In this document: piece after piece, positions 31,065 to 40,473 of the stretch | Position numbering within the stretch: position 1 is the first letter of the stretch | Layout: every line of letters starts with the position of its first letter | Assembly (NCBI GenBank): GCA_003647645.1 | Contig: QMNG01000004.1 | Location: 1-56,795 of the forward strand | Direction: 5' to 3' | DNA length: 56,795 nucleotides | Source: a candidate division Kazan bacterium | GTDB lineage: Bacteria > Patescibacteriota > Kazan-3B-28 | Program-made: the position numbers and the translations under genes | The notes under the pieces: model-generated | Database searches by the model: none | What the model saw: the letters and a program-made list of their open reading frames with translations, nothing else | Told to the model about the DNA's origin: nothing

Positions 31065-32426
31065 ATGAGTAATGTTACCGTTGTGGGTTTGCAATGGGGA
31101 GATGAGGGAAAGGGCAAAATCGTTGATTTGCTTTCGGAGCAAGCCGACATAGTCGTGCGTTTTCAGGGAGGGAATAATGCCGGGCACACATTAGTTGTCA
31201 ACGATATTACTTACAAACTTAGCCTTTTGCCCTCAGGAATCGTGAGAAAGGGGAAATTATCCGTCATTGGAAATGGCGTGGTTATTGACCCCTGGTCTCT
31301 GGTGGACGAAATAGAACGAATCGGTAAACTGGGTGTAAGCATCACTCCCCAGAATTTGATAATTGCAGATAATGCCTGTTTGATTCTTCCCCTGCACCGG
31401 GATTTAGATGCCCTGCGGGAAGAGAATGCAGGCCCCAAGGCGCGGATTGGCACACTTAAGCGGGGAATCGGACCAGCCTATGAGGACAAAGTCGGACGTC
31501 GGGCTATCCGAGCTTGTGATTTAGGGGAGAAGACAACGCTGCAGAACAAAGTGGAGCGGCTTTTAATTCATCATAATAGTCTGCGAAAGGGGCTGGGCGC
31601 AAAAGAAATCGACACTCAAGAACTTTTGGAATCTCTTTATAAAATTGCCTCCAAGATTCTGCCTTATGTTAAGCCGGCTTGGAAGTATCTTTATAATGCC
31701 AAAGGGCAAAATAAAAAAATTCTGTTTGAGGGAGCCCAAGGCGCTATGTTGGATATTGAACATGGCACGTATCCCTATGTAACCTCGTCCAATACTTATG
31801 CCGGCCAGGCGGCAGTCGGTTCCGGTATAGGTGTTGGCAGCATTGGATATATTTTGGGTTTGACTAAGGCCTACACAACCCGAGTTGGGGGCGGCCCGTT
31901 CCCAACCGAGCAAAGCAACAGCGTTGGCAAGTTATTGCAGGAAAAGGGCAACGAATTTGGGACTGTTTCCGGACGTTCACGCCGCTGCGGGTGGTTAGAC
32001 GCCTGCATGCTTCGGCAGACTGTAATTAAGGAAGGTGTTCAAGGGATTGCCCTGACTAAAATTGATGTGCTGGATTCGCTTAAAGAAATTAAAATCTGCG
32101 TTGGCTATAAGTTGGACGGAAAAAAGATTGATTACTATCCTTCGTCTCAGATAGCCCAGGCCAAAGTTGAACCCATCTATGAAACAATGGCGGGGTGGCA
32201 AACTAAAACCCAAGGCCTGCGCGACTTTGATGCTTTACCCAAGGCAGCCATTCGATACATCAAAAGGATTGAAGAGCTTCTTGGGGTACCTGTTGTAATT
32301 ATCTCCACAAGCCCTGAGAGGGAGGATACGATCGTAATTAAAAATCCCTATGCCACTGACAACACTGAAAATTTGTCTGCCCATTCGGCTTTATTAGGCC
32401 GTACTCTGGCTGACGCGAGCCGATGA
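31065..32426 (+). CDS. purA: Adenylosuccinate synthetase
   Basis: [41 protein letters not shown]. Confidence 0.98.
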   Translation: MSNVTVVGLQWGDEGKGKIVDLLSEQADIVVRFQGGNNAGHTLVVNDITYKLSLLPSGIVRKGKLSVIGNGVVIDPWSLVDEIERIGKLGVSITPQNLIIADNACLILPLHRDLDALREENAGPKARIGTLKRGIGPAYEDKVGRRAIRACDLGEKTTLQNKVERLLIHHNSLRKGLGAKEIDTQELLESLYKIASKILPYVKPAWKYLYNAKGQNKKILFEGAQGAMLDIEHGTYPYVTSSNTYAGQAAVGSGIGVGSIGYILGLTKAYTTRVGGGPFPTEQSNSVGKLLQEKGNEFGTVSGRSRRCGWLDACMLRQTVIKEGVQGIALTKIDVLDSLKEIKICVGYKLDGKKIDYYPSSQIAQAKVEPIYETMAGWQTKTQGLRDFDALPKAAIRYIKRIEELLGVPVVIISTSPEREDTIVIKNPYATDNTENLSAHSALLGRTLADASR

Positions 32427-32469
32427 AATAGGGTATAATTAGCAGGTATAGCAGATAAAAATAGAGATT

Positions 32470-33060
32470 ATGAATGTTGTTCCAATGGTTATAGAAAAAT
32501 CTCCGGCAGGAGAGCGGGCATATGATATTTATTCGCGCCTGTTGAAAGACAGAATTATTTTCATCGGCAGTCTGATTGATGATCAGGTGGCTAATATGGT
32601 GATTGCCCAGTTGTTGTTCTTGGAAAACGAAGATCCCAAGAAGGACATATTCATCTATATCAATACTCCCGGTGGCTCGGTTACGGCCGGCATGGCCATT
32701 TATGACACAATGCAGTATGTGAAACCGGACGTAGCGACGATGTGCGTAGGTATGGCCGCTTCAATGGGCTCGATACTGCTGGCCGGCGGGGCGAAAGGCA
32801 AGCGCTATGCTCTGCCAAACTCTCGTGTAATGATCCATCAGGTACTGGGCGGAGCCCAGGGGCAAGCGAGTGATATTGAGATTCACGCCAAAGAAATCTT
32901 GAGCTGGAAGAAACAGTTGAATGAGATATTGGCGTATCACACCGGCCAAAAAATAGGCAAAATCGAAAAGGATGCCGATCGCGACTTTTTCCTGAAAGCC
33001 CAAGAAGCCAAGGCCTATGGCATTGTTGACGAGGTGATGGAAACTAAAATCCCGGTCTAA
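32470..33060 (+). CDS. clpP: ATP-dependent Clp protease proteolytic subunit
   Basis: [34 protein letters not shown]. Confidence 0.98.
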   Translation: MNVVPMVIEKSPAGERAYDIYSRLLKDRIIFIGSLIDDQVANMVIAQLLFLENEDPKKDIFIYINTPGGSVTAGMAIYDTMQYVKPDVATMCVGMAASMGSILLAGGAKGKRYALPNSRVMIHQVLGGAQGQASDIEIHAKEILSWKKQLNEILAYHTGQKIGKIEKDADRDFFLKAQEAKAYGIVDEVMETKIPV

Positions 33061-33078
33061 TAATTATAGGTATTAAGG

Positions 33079-33978
33079 GTGAATAAAACGGATTTTTTCC
33101 CCGGCTTGGTCGGCCAGGCAAGGGCAAAAGAGATTTTAAATCGGGGGATTGAGTCAGGCAAACTGGCCCAGACCTTGATTTTTGTCGGAAGACGGGGCGT
33201 TGGTAAAAAGATGGCCGCCTTATTATTGGCAAATGCACTACATTCGAGAGGCAACGCTTCTGCTATCGGCAATGCTAATCAAGCGGGCAAAGCTGATACT
33301 TTTGTTTTTTCCGAGATTTTGGCTGAAATGCGTGAGCAAAAAAAAGAAAATCCGTTTATGGAAGCTGCTCGGTCCATTATTAAGTTTTTAGAAATGTCAC
33401 CTCTGTCTTCTGAAATGAAAGTGGCCATTATCGATAATGCGGATATGCTCACAGCTGGATCGCAAAACTCTCTTTTAAAAACTCTGGAAGAACCTCGTCT
33501 GAATGCAGTTTTAATTTTAGTTACGGAGGATGAAGATAGGCTGCTGCCGACGATTGTGTCCCGTTCTCGGATTATTAATTTTGCACCCCTTACTAATGAT
33601 GAAATAAAAAAGGTTGTCCCCGACGTTAGTCCGGAGATTTTAGAACTGGCAGACGGCAGTATCGGATTTGCCAAGCAGATGGCAGAATCTATAGATGCGC
33701 GGCTTGAATTAAACCAAATACGGGATTTTTGGCTTAGTATAAAAGATGCAGATATAGAAACAAAAATCTCTTGGGCAAATGACAAGAGGGACAGGCAGGA
33801 CGCGATAAAGTTTTTGGAAATAGGCCTGGTTGCGATTCGAAATCAATGGCTTGCAAACCCCACGATCATTGGAGCCAGAGTTATCTGGTTAATTCAAAGA
33901 ACTATTTATCAGATAAGAGAGAATGTTAATGCCCGGGCGGCGCTCGAGGCGATGTTGCTAGCGCCGGTTTTCAATTGA
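33079..33978 (+). CDS. holB: DNA polymerase III delta' subunit-like
   Basis: GTG start; LVGQARAKEILNRGIESGKLAQTLIFVGRRGVGKKMAA, NSLLKTLEEPRLNAVLILVTED. Confidence 0.88.
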   Translation: MNKTDFFPGLVGQARAKEILNRGIESGKLAQTLIFVGRRGVGKKMAALLLANALHSRGNASAIGNANQAGKADTFVFSEILAEMREQKKENPFMEAARSIIKFLEMSPLSSEMKVAIIDNADMLTAGSQNSLLKTLEEPRLNAVLILVTEDEDRLLPTIVSRSRIINFAPLTNDEIKKVVPDVSPEILELADGSIGFAKQMAESIDARLELNQIRDFWLSIKDADIETKISWANDKRDRQDAIKFLEIGLVAIRNQWLANPTIIGARVIWLIQRTIYQIRENVNARAALEAMLLAPVFN

Positions 33979-34034
33979 GATAAAGGAAATTGGTTGCTAT
34001 ACTTGGCAGGTAAAAATAGCCTTAAGTTTAGCTT

Positions 34035-34604
34035 ATGTTAGAAATTATTATTTTTGTCGCTACAGTAATTGTGCTGATTATGATTTTGCGTAAATTGCCG
34101 GTAGATGCAGACGTGGCATTGAAGCAGGCCTCAGGCAGGGGCAGCCAGGAAAAAAATCAGCTAGCCGAAGCTGATGAGTTATTTGAACAGGGTGAATTGA
34201 AAAAGGCTGAGAAGATGTATCTAAAGTTGCTGGACAAAGATTCAAAAGATGCTACTTTGTATAACAAGCTAGGGCTTATCTATTTGGCGGATAAAAATTT
34301 TAAGGATGCTAAATCGTCTCTAAAGCAAGCGCTAAAATTGGAACCAGAGAATGATACCTTCTATAATAACCTTGGACTTCTGTACTATGAAATGGGCAAA
34401 TATGATGATGCGATTGAGGCCTATGAGGCATCGATTAACATAAATGACAAAATTGCCTCTCGTCTAATAAATTTAGGTTTGGCCTACTTTATGAACAAAA
34501 AGTACAGAAAAGCTGCCGATGCCTATGAAAAAGCCGTGATTTTAGACCCCCGAAATGAAAGCTATGTAGAACTTTTAAAAAAAGCAGAAGAAAAGATCAA
34601 ATAA
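34035..34604 (+). CDS. TPR-repeat protein
   Basis: Repeated YNKLGLIYLADKNFKDAKSSLKQALKLEPEN units. Confidence 0.9.
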   Translation: MLEIIIFVATVIVLIMILRKLPVDADVALKQASGRGSQEKNQLAEADELFEQGELKKAEKMYLKLLDKDSKDATLYNKLGLIYLADKNFKDAKSSLKQALKLEPENDTFYNNLGLLYYEMGKYDDAIEAYEASININDKIASRLINLGLAYFMNKKYRKAADAYEKAVILDPRNESYVELLKKAEEKIK

Positions 34605-34622
34605 CGCCGATTGTGTACATTT

Positions 34623-34698
34623 GCCGAGATAGCTCAGTCGGCAGAGCGCACCCATGGTAAGGGTGAGGTCACGGGTTCGATTCCCGTTCTCGGCTCCA
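34623..34698 (+). tRNA. tRNA-Thr(GGT)
   Basis: GCCGAGATAGCTCAGTCGGCAGAGCGCACCCATGGTAAGGGTG...TCTCGGCTCCA. Confidence 0.97.
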
Positions 34699-34800
34699 GA
34701 ATTCACTCAATCGAACTATAGAGTCGAGTGAGTTCTGCCCTCCGAAGCGTTATCTGTATCACAAGAGGCGAATGTCCTATTTGTGACGGGATGAAGAGAT
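34697..34800 (+). repeat. tRNA-Thr trailer element, copy 1
   Basis: CAGAATTCACTC...GAGTGAGTTCTG then CCCTCCGAAG...TATCACAAGAGGC; homologous to 35108-35215. Confidence 0.8.
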
Positions 34801-34835
34801 GAAGAAAAAAGACGGGTTAACTCTTTTGATAATTT

Positions 34836-34922
34836 GCTGGGGTATGCAAGCGGTCAAAGCAACCGGTCTGTAAAACCGTCGGCTTTATGCCTTCGCAGGT
34901 TCGAATCCTGCCCCCAGCACCA
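34836..34922 (+). tRNA. tRNA-Tyr(GTA)
   Basis: GCTGGGGTATGCAAGCGG...CTGTAAAACCG..., long variable arm, CCA encoded. Confidence 0.96.
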
Positions 34923-35034
34923 CGCAAAACTCACTTCGTCCGTCGCGTGATGCAGCCATAATGTAAAATAGTTCTTTGCGTGAGCTGGGCGCTGCCATAT
35001 TTGGACAGACAACTCAAGAATTGTTTAACAACAC

Positions 35035-35109
35035 GCCGAAGTAGCTCAATGGTAGAGCAACCGCTTTGTAAGCGGTAGGTTGGGGGTTCGAATCCTCTCT
35101 TCGGCTCCA
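35035..35109 (+). tRNA. tRNA-Thr(TGT)
   Basis: GCCGAAGTAGCTCAATGGTAGAGCAACCGCTTTGTAAGCGGT...CTTCGGCTCCA. Confidence 0.97.
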
Positions 35110-35215
35110 GAATTCGCTCAATTTTAATATAGCGTCAAGCGAATTCTGCCCTCCGAAGTGCTATCTATATCACAAGAGGCAAATGACTTATTTGTAATGA
35201 GATGAAGCAAAGGAT
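35108..35215 (+). repeat. tRNA-Thr trailer element, copy 2
   Basis: CAGAATTCGC...GCGAATTCTG then CCCTCCGAAG...TATCACAAGAGGC. Confidence 0.8.
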
Positions 35216-35408
35216 GGGCAAAACTATTTTACACTTCGCCTGGCTACGCCGAAAGGTAGTTACAATAGTGTTTTTTATTTTCCTATTGCGTTTTTTGGGG
35301 CTTTGTGTATGATTTATCCGAAAGTATGGTGATCTCATTTTGTTCGAAGTTTTCGAGTGTGTGAGACGGTCGCACCTACGGTATATTATTCAAGTATTGT
35401 TAATTCAC

Positions 35409-35675
35409 ATGGAAGAAAACAAGAACAAGTTGTTTGTTGGTGGAATTAGTTTCGATTCAACAGAGGATTCACTGAGAGATCTATTTTCTACAGTTGGAAC
35501 TGTGGAATCTGCTGTTATCATCACAGACAAAATGTCTGGTCGCTCCAAAGGTTTTGGCTTTGTTGAAATGGGTTCTGAAGAAGAAGCTCAGAAAGCCATC
35601 GCTGAATTGGACGGCAAAGATCTTGATGGCAGAACAATTGCTGTCAATGTCGCTCGTCCAAAAGTCGACAGATAA
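35409..35675 (+). CDS. RRM-domain RNA-binding protein
   Basis: NKLFVGGISFDSTEDSLRDLFSTVG (RNP2), SKGFGFVEM (RNP1). Confidence 0.95.
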   Translation: MEENKNKLFVGGISFDSTEDSLRDLFSTVGTVESAVIITDKMSGRSKGFGFVEMGSEEEAQKAIAELDGKDLDGRTIAVNVARPKVDR

Positions 35676-35690
35676 ATCAAATTAGAAACA

Positions 35691-35722
35691 AAAAGCTCCG
35701 GTATGCATCGGAGCTTTTTGTT
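35691..35722 (+). terminator. Terminator
   Basis: AAAAAGCTCCG-GTATGCAT-CGGAGCTTTTT. Confidence 0.88.
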
Positions 35723-35762
35723 GTTGACTTTTACACTGTAGTGCTCAATAATATTCCTTGTT

Positions 35763-36209
35763 ATGGCAAAAAAAGTTTTAGCAGTTGTAAAGCTTCAGTG
35801 CGAGGCTGGAAAAGCTAACCCGGCTCCGCCAGTTGGTACTGCCTTGGGTCCCCACGGGATTCAGATTATGGATTTCTGCAAGCAATTTAATGACAGAACC
35901 AAAGATATGATGGGCAATGTTGTGCCGTCTGTAATTACTATCTATGAGGATAGGTCTTTTGATTTCATCCTTAAACAGCCACCGGCATCAGCGTTGATTA
36001 AAAAAATGTTGAATTTGGAAAAAGGTTCTGCCGTGCCTAACAAGGAGAAAGTGGCCAAGCTGACCAGAGCCCAGCTTAAAGAAATTGCCGAGAAGAAAAT
36101 GCCTGACCTAAACGCTAATAATATTGAAGCAGCAATGAAAATCATTGAAGGCACTGCTAAAAACATGGGTGTGGAAGTGCAGAATGGTCCAAACGGAATG
36201 AAAAAATAA
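35763..36209 (+). CDS. rplK: 50S ribosomal protein L11
   Basis: [34 protein letters not shown]. Confidence 0.98.
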   Translation: MAKKVLAVVKLQCEAGKANPAPPVGTALGPHGIQIMDFCKQFNDRTKDMMGNVVPSVITIYEDRSFDFILKQPPASALIKKMLNLEKGSAVPNKEKVAKLTRAQLKEIAEKKMPDLNANNIEAAMKIIEGTAKNMGVEVQNGPNGMKK

Positions 36210-36211
36210 TT

Positions 36212-36892
36212 ATGGGAAGAAAATATGCGGAGGCTGTTGCCAAAGTAGACAAGAAGAAGCTTTACTCCGTTGATGAAGCGCTGAAATTAGTGAGGGAGAC
36301 CTCACCCGTGAAGTTTGATGCTACGGTTGAGTTGCACGTGCAGATGGGTCTGGATCCCAAACAGGCGGATCAAAATATTCGGGGAACAGTCAATATGCCG
36401 GCTGGTACAGGCAAGGTTCAGAAAGTATTGGTTATCGCCGGCGAGGCAGATGCCCAAAAGGCTGCTGCGGCCGGCGCTGACTTCGTTGGTCTTGACGATA
36501 TTATCGAGAAAATTGAGAAGGGCTGGATGGATTTTGATGTGGTTATTGCCACACCGGATGTTATGCCCAAAGTTGGTAAATTGGGACAAACATTAGGCAC
36601 CAAAGGCATGATGCCGAATCCTAAATCTGGCACAATAACAAAAGATATCGAAAAGGTAGTTAAAGAATTTAAGGCGGGTAAAATTGAGTTTCGTTTAGAC
36701 AAAGATGCCATTATACATTTGGGGCTGGGCAAAGTTTCTTTTAAACTGGAAGATTTAAAAGATAATTTTAACGCTCTGATGGCAGCCATTAAGACAGCCA
36801 AACCAGCCAGCGCCAAAGGCACCTACATTAAAAGAATTACTCTCACTAGTACAATGGGACCGGGAGTAAATGTGGACGTGACGTCTATCTAA
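36212..36892 (+). CDS. rplA: 50S ribosomal protein L1
   Basis: GTKGMMPNPKSGTI, C-terminal TLTSTMGPGVNVD. Confidence 0.98.
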   Translation: MGRKYAEAVAKVDKKKLYSVDEALKLVRETSPVKFDATVELHVQMGLDPKQADQNIRGTVNMPAGTGKVQKVLVIAGEADAQKAAAAGADFVGLDDIIEKIEKGWMDFDVVIATPDVMPKVGKLGQTLGTKGMMPNPKSGTITKDIEKVVKEFKAGKIEFRLDKDAIIHLGLGKVSFKLEDLKDNFNALMAAIKTAKPASAKGTYIKRITLTSTMGPGVNVDVTSI

Positions 36893-36901
36893 ACTTTCTT
36901 T

Positions 36902-37155
36902 TCACTACTTTTTAAAAAGTAGTATAAAACTTTATGCCAGTCAGCCTCTCTACGAACTAGTAGAGAATTTTTATGAAGGCTGACGCTAAACTCCCCCGAC
37001 AAGTCGGGGTCAAACAGTAGCTACGCTTCTATAAAAATTCTCTAAGTTCGTGACGCGCCGGCCTCCAATGGCTTGGATACTATAGCCAGAGTTCCAACGC
37101 GGGGTTATTTACTCTGCGAAAAGAAGGGAATTTATTGATGGTTTGTTTTGCCAAA
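36902..37155 (+). repeat. Structured intergenic element, copy G (divergent)
   Basis: ACTACTTTTTAAAAAGTAGT; ACGAACT + AGAGAATTTTTAT / ATAAAAATTCTCT + AGTTCGT; CTAAACTCCCCCGACAAGTCGGGGTCAAACAG; GCCTCCAATGGC. Confidence 0.8.
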
Positions 37156-37189
37156 TAAAAGTTATGTTAGAATGGTATGTGGAGGAGAT

Positions 37190-37690
37190 ATGGCGAGACC
37201 GAGTTGGGATGAGTATTTTTTAGATATTATGGCATCCGTTGCCAGGCGGTCGACTTGCGATAGAGGGAGAAGCGGCGCTTTAATAGTAAAAAATAAGAGG
37301 ATTTTAACCACTGGCTATGTCGGTTCGCCGGTGGGTTTGCCTCACTGCGATGACGTTGGACATGAGTTTAAGGAGACTATCCATGCTGATGGTCATGTTA
37401 GTAAACACTGTGTTCGCACAGTTCATGCTGAACAAAATGCTATTTGTCAGGCAGCGCGGTACGGTATTCCCATTGATGGAGCGACTCTCTATTGTACGAT
37501 GACACCGTGCTATGTTTGCGCCAAAATGATCATTAATGCGGGGATTAAACGAGTAGTGGCAGAGAAAGATTATCAAGCCAGTGCCGAAACAAAAAGGGTT
37601 TTTAGAGAAGCAGGAATTCAATTCGAACTTCTTAGTGAAGACATCAAGGAATATGCTGATCAGATAGGGGAAAAGATTGGAGGCAGATGA
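37190..37690 (+). CDS. dCMP deaminase
   Basis: VHAEQNAI and TPCYVCAKMI zinc motifs; start set at MARPSWDEYF after GGAGGAG. Confidence 0.93.
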   Translation: MARPSWDEYFLDIMASVARRSTCDRGRSGALIVKNKRILTTGYVGSPVGLPHCDDVGHEFKETIHADGHVSKHCVRTVHAEQNAICQAARYGIPIDGATLYCTMTPCYVCAKMIINAGIKRVVAEKDYQASAETKRVFREAGIQFELLSEDIKEYADQIGEKIGGR

Positions 37691-38118
37691 AGGTAAAGAT
37701 AAAAAGAATAGACAAATCGCTGCCCCTGCCGACCTATGAAACTGCCGGTGCGGTATGTTTTGATTTGTCTGCAAGAGAAAGTGTTATTGTGCAGCCGGGC
37801 GGGTTAGCAAAGATAAAGCTCAACATAATTGTGGAAACTCCGGCTGGTTATATGTTGATGTTGGTGCCGAGAAGCTCTTTGCCGGCTAAAAAACCGGGAT
37901 TAATTTATCCTCATGGGGTGGGTGTAATTGATCAGGACTATCGTGGACCGGATGACGAGCTGATGTTGCAGGTAAAAAATGTCGGCAGTCAGTCGGTTGA
38001 AATTAAAAGAGGTGAAAGAATAGCTCAGGCTGGGTTTGTGCGAATTGAACATGCCGAACTAGAGGAAGTTGAAGAAGTTGCCGCTTCAAGCCGCGGAGGG
38101 TTCGGCAGTACCGGGTAA
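37687..38118 (+). CDS. dut: dUTPase-like protein
   Basis: PTYETAGAVCFDLSA, PRSSLPAKKPG, GVIDQDYRG, ERIAQAGF, SSRGGFGSTG. Confidence 0.92.
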   Translation: MKVKIKRIDKSLPLPTYETAGAVCFDLSARESVIVQPGGLAKIKLNIIVETPAGYMLMLVPRSSLPAKKPGLIYPHGVGVIDQDYRGPDDELMLQVKNVGSQSVEIKRGERIAQAGFVRIEHAELEEVEEVAASSRGGFGSTG

Positions 38119-38123
38119 TCTCT

Positions 38124-38723
38124 ATGTTTATTGTATTTGAAGGGGGGGATGGTTCAGGGCAGGATACACAGGCAGATCTTCTGCAGGATTACCTGATTGA
38201 TTTGGGGTATAAAGTATGGAGAACCAGAGAACCGACCAAGGGGGAGATTGGTCTTCGAATTAAAAGGATTTTGCAAGGCAAAGAACCCAAGCTTGGCGCC
38301 TTTGAACTGCAGGAACTGATGTCCAAAGATAGGGAAGAACATGTCAAAGACATTGAGAAAAGTCTGAAAAACGGTGAGATTGTAATTTCCAGTCGGTACT
38401 TTTACTCGACTCTGGTTTATGGAATGGCTGATGGAGTTAAATATAAAAAGTTGTGGGATTTGAACAAGAATTTTCTGCGCCCGGACATGGTTTTTTATCT
38501 GGACTTGGATCCTGCGCTGGCTATCGAGCGCATTGAGAAACGGGGGCAGCCCAAGGAGTTATTTGAGCGGCAGGAATTTTTGCGTAAGACTAGACAGGGA
38601 TTTTTGAGTTTAAAGAACAAGTTTCCAGAATTTAAAGTGATAGACGGTTCAGGCACAATTGAGCATGTGCACAACCTGATAACTGCCGAAGTTCGCAAAC
38701 ACCTAGAAGAGGTTACGGTTTAA
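38124..38723 (+). CDS. tmk: Thymidylate kinase
   Basis: FIVFEGGDGSGQDTQADLL, RTREPTKGEIG, SSRYFYSTLVY. Confidence 0.94.
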   Translation: MFIVFEGGDGSGQDTQADLLQDYLIDLGYKVWRTREPTKGEIGLRIKRILQGKEPKLGAFELQELMSKDREEHVKDIEKSLKNGEIVISSRYFYSTLVYGMADGVKYKKLWDLNKNFLRPDMVFYLDLDPALAIERIEKRGQPKELFERQEFLRKTRQGFLSLKNKFPEFKVIDGSGTIEHVHNLITAEVRKHLEEVTV

Positions 38724-38808
38724 ATGACTCAGATGTTGAAGACCCGCTAAGCGAGGGGCTTTTTGGTATGATACAATGCAGTGTGGAAAATTTTCCAGGA
38801 GGTGAACC

Positions 38809-39717
38809 TTGAGAAAAACAAAGCAGCGGGCCAATGTACCCGAGTTGGATGCTATCCTCGAGCGGAAGTTTCAGGTTCTTGATCAGGGGTTCATCCGTCT
38901 GGTCGATTATCTTGGCACCGAAGCTCGAATTGTGCAAGCGGCACGGGTTTCGCTTGGTAGGGGAACCACTACTCCGCAGCGGGATGCGGAGCTGATTCGG
39001 TATCTCTGGCGAAACAAGCATACCAGTCCGTTTGAACAGCTCCAGATCACCCTTCATTGTAAACTGCCTATCTTTGTGGCTCGTCAGTGGGTTCGTCACA
39101 GAACAGCCCGTCTTAATGAGCTCTCCGGCCGTTATTCTAAATTGCCCGATGAGTTCTATGTTCCTGGCTTGGGGCGTGTCCAATATCAGGCAACAGAAAA
39201 CAAACAGGGTAGTGAGGGCAGTCTTCCCAAGGACGAGGCCAGCCAAATTGTAAGGGTGATGAACGCCGGACGGGTTTTAACCCACAGTAACTACGAGGGC
39301 ATGGTGAAGCGGGGTGTAGCGCGAGAATTAGCGCGGATTGATCTGCCCTTGAGCACGTACACCCAGTGGTATTGGCAGATTGATTTGCACAACCTACTTC
39401 ATTTCTTAATGCTCCGGTGCAGCGAGCATGCTCAGTGGGAGTTCCGCCAGTACGCTAACACGATTAGGGATGAAATCGTTAGGCGGTGGGTGCCCACTGT
39501 ATGGCAGGCGTTTGAGGATTTTACACTGAAGGCACTCCATTTCACCCAGCCTGAAGTTGGTCTTTTGGCGTCTGTGATTAATGCCAGGAAGCTTAAGAAA
39601 CTTGTTGGGCAAGTGGAGAACGACTCTGCTCGGAAAGAGCTAGCCGCTCAGATCGGTGTGTCAACAACGGAACTTAAGGAAGTATCCGACAAACTCCAAC
39701 GTCTTTTGGACACCTAG
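38809..39717 (+). CDS. thyX: FAD-dependent thymidylate synthase ThyX
   Basis: RHRTARLNELSGRYS ThyX motif; TTG start after AGGAGGTG. Confidence 0.95.
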   Translation: MRKTKQRANVPELDAILERKFQVLDQGFIRLVDYLGTEARIVQAARVSLGRGTTTPQRDAELIRYLWRNKHTSPFEQLQITLHCKLPIFVARQWVRHRTARLNELSGRYSKLPDEFYVPGLGRVQYQATENKQGSEGSLPKDEASQIVRVMNAGRVLTHSNYEGMVKRGVARELARIDLPLSTYTQWYWQIDLHNLLHFLMLRCSEHAQWEFRQYANTIRDEIVRRWVPTVWQAFEDFTLKALHFTQPEVGLLASVINARKLKKLVGQVENDSARKELAAQIGVSTTELKEVSDKLQRLLDT

Positions 39718-39736
39718 AGTGTTTCAAGGGATACGG

Positions 39737-39762
39737 GCCCTGCCGTGAGGCGGGGCTTTTTT
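39737..39762 (+). terminator. Terminator after thyX
   Basis: GCCCTGCC-GTGA-GGCGGGGC-TTTTTT. Confidence 0.88.
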
Positions 39763-39763
39763 A

Positions 39764-39792
39764 TTGACATAAATTGCCGTTGTGTTTAGAAT
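39764..39792 (+). promoter_or_regulatory. Sigma70-like promoter of rplJ-rplL
   Basis: TTGACA, 17 bp, TAGAAT. Confidence 0.8.
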
Positions 39793-39799
39793 AGCCAAT

Positions 39800-39896
39800 G
39801 TATCCTTTAAAGACAGTAGGCAAACACTTAAGACCTACCGAGAAGGCGAGACAAGTCATTTTGTTTTAGCTAACTCGGTGAAAAGCCGAGGTTTTT
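39800..39896 (+). ncRNA. L10-leader-like regulatory RNA
   Basis: AAAGACAGTAGGC...AGACCTACCGAGAAGG upstream of rplJ resembles the L10 leader; CTCGG/CCGAG hairpin followed by TTTTT directly before ATG. Confidence 0.75.
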
Positions 39897-40421
39897 ATGC
39901 CCAAGTCAAGAGAACAAAAAGAGCAGGCAGTTGCCACCTTAACTAAGGAGCTAAAGTCTAACGATTTTGGCGTACTGACCGATTTTACCGGTCTGTCGAT
40001 GATTGATTTAGATAATTTCAGAGCTAAAGCCAGAGAACAGGGGGTTAAATATACTATAGTTAAGACCGCTCTGTTGGATATAGCTGCTGAAAACGCGGGG
40101 CTGAAAGACATTAAGACTGCCAAAACCGGCAAGAGTTATGCTCTGGCGTTGGGCGGTAGGGACGAGGTTAGCATTTCAAAGTTGATTCACGGATTTGCTT
40201 TAGCCAGTGATAGCAGAGTAAATATTGTCTGTGGAATCATAAATGGCGAGATCGCACCGGCGGAAACAGTTCAGCAGTTGGCAATGTTGCCGTCCTATGA
40301 AGAATTGATGGCTAGGGTGGCTGGCAGCATGAATGCGCCGGTGTCTAATTTTGTTTATTCTATAAATTACACATTACAGTCGTTTTATAACGTTATAAAA
40401 GCTATACAAACAACAAAATGA
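39897..40421 (+). CDS. rplJ: 50S ribosomal protein L10
   Basis: MPKSREQKEQAVATLTKELKSNDFGVLTDFTGLSMIDLDNFRAKARE. Confidence 0.95.
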   Translation: MPKSREQKEQAVATLTKELKSNDFGVLTDFTGLSMIDLDNFRAKAREQGVKYTIVKTALLDIAAENAGLKDIKTAKTGKSYALALGGRDEVSISKLIHGFALASDSRVNIVCGIINGEIAPAETVQQLAMLPSYEELMARVAGSMNAPVSNFVYSINYTLQSFYNVIKAIQTTK

Positions 40422-40473
40422 CCCTTCGACTATGCTCAGGGTAGATTAATAAAATTAATTTAGGAGAAAGATT

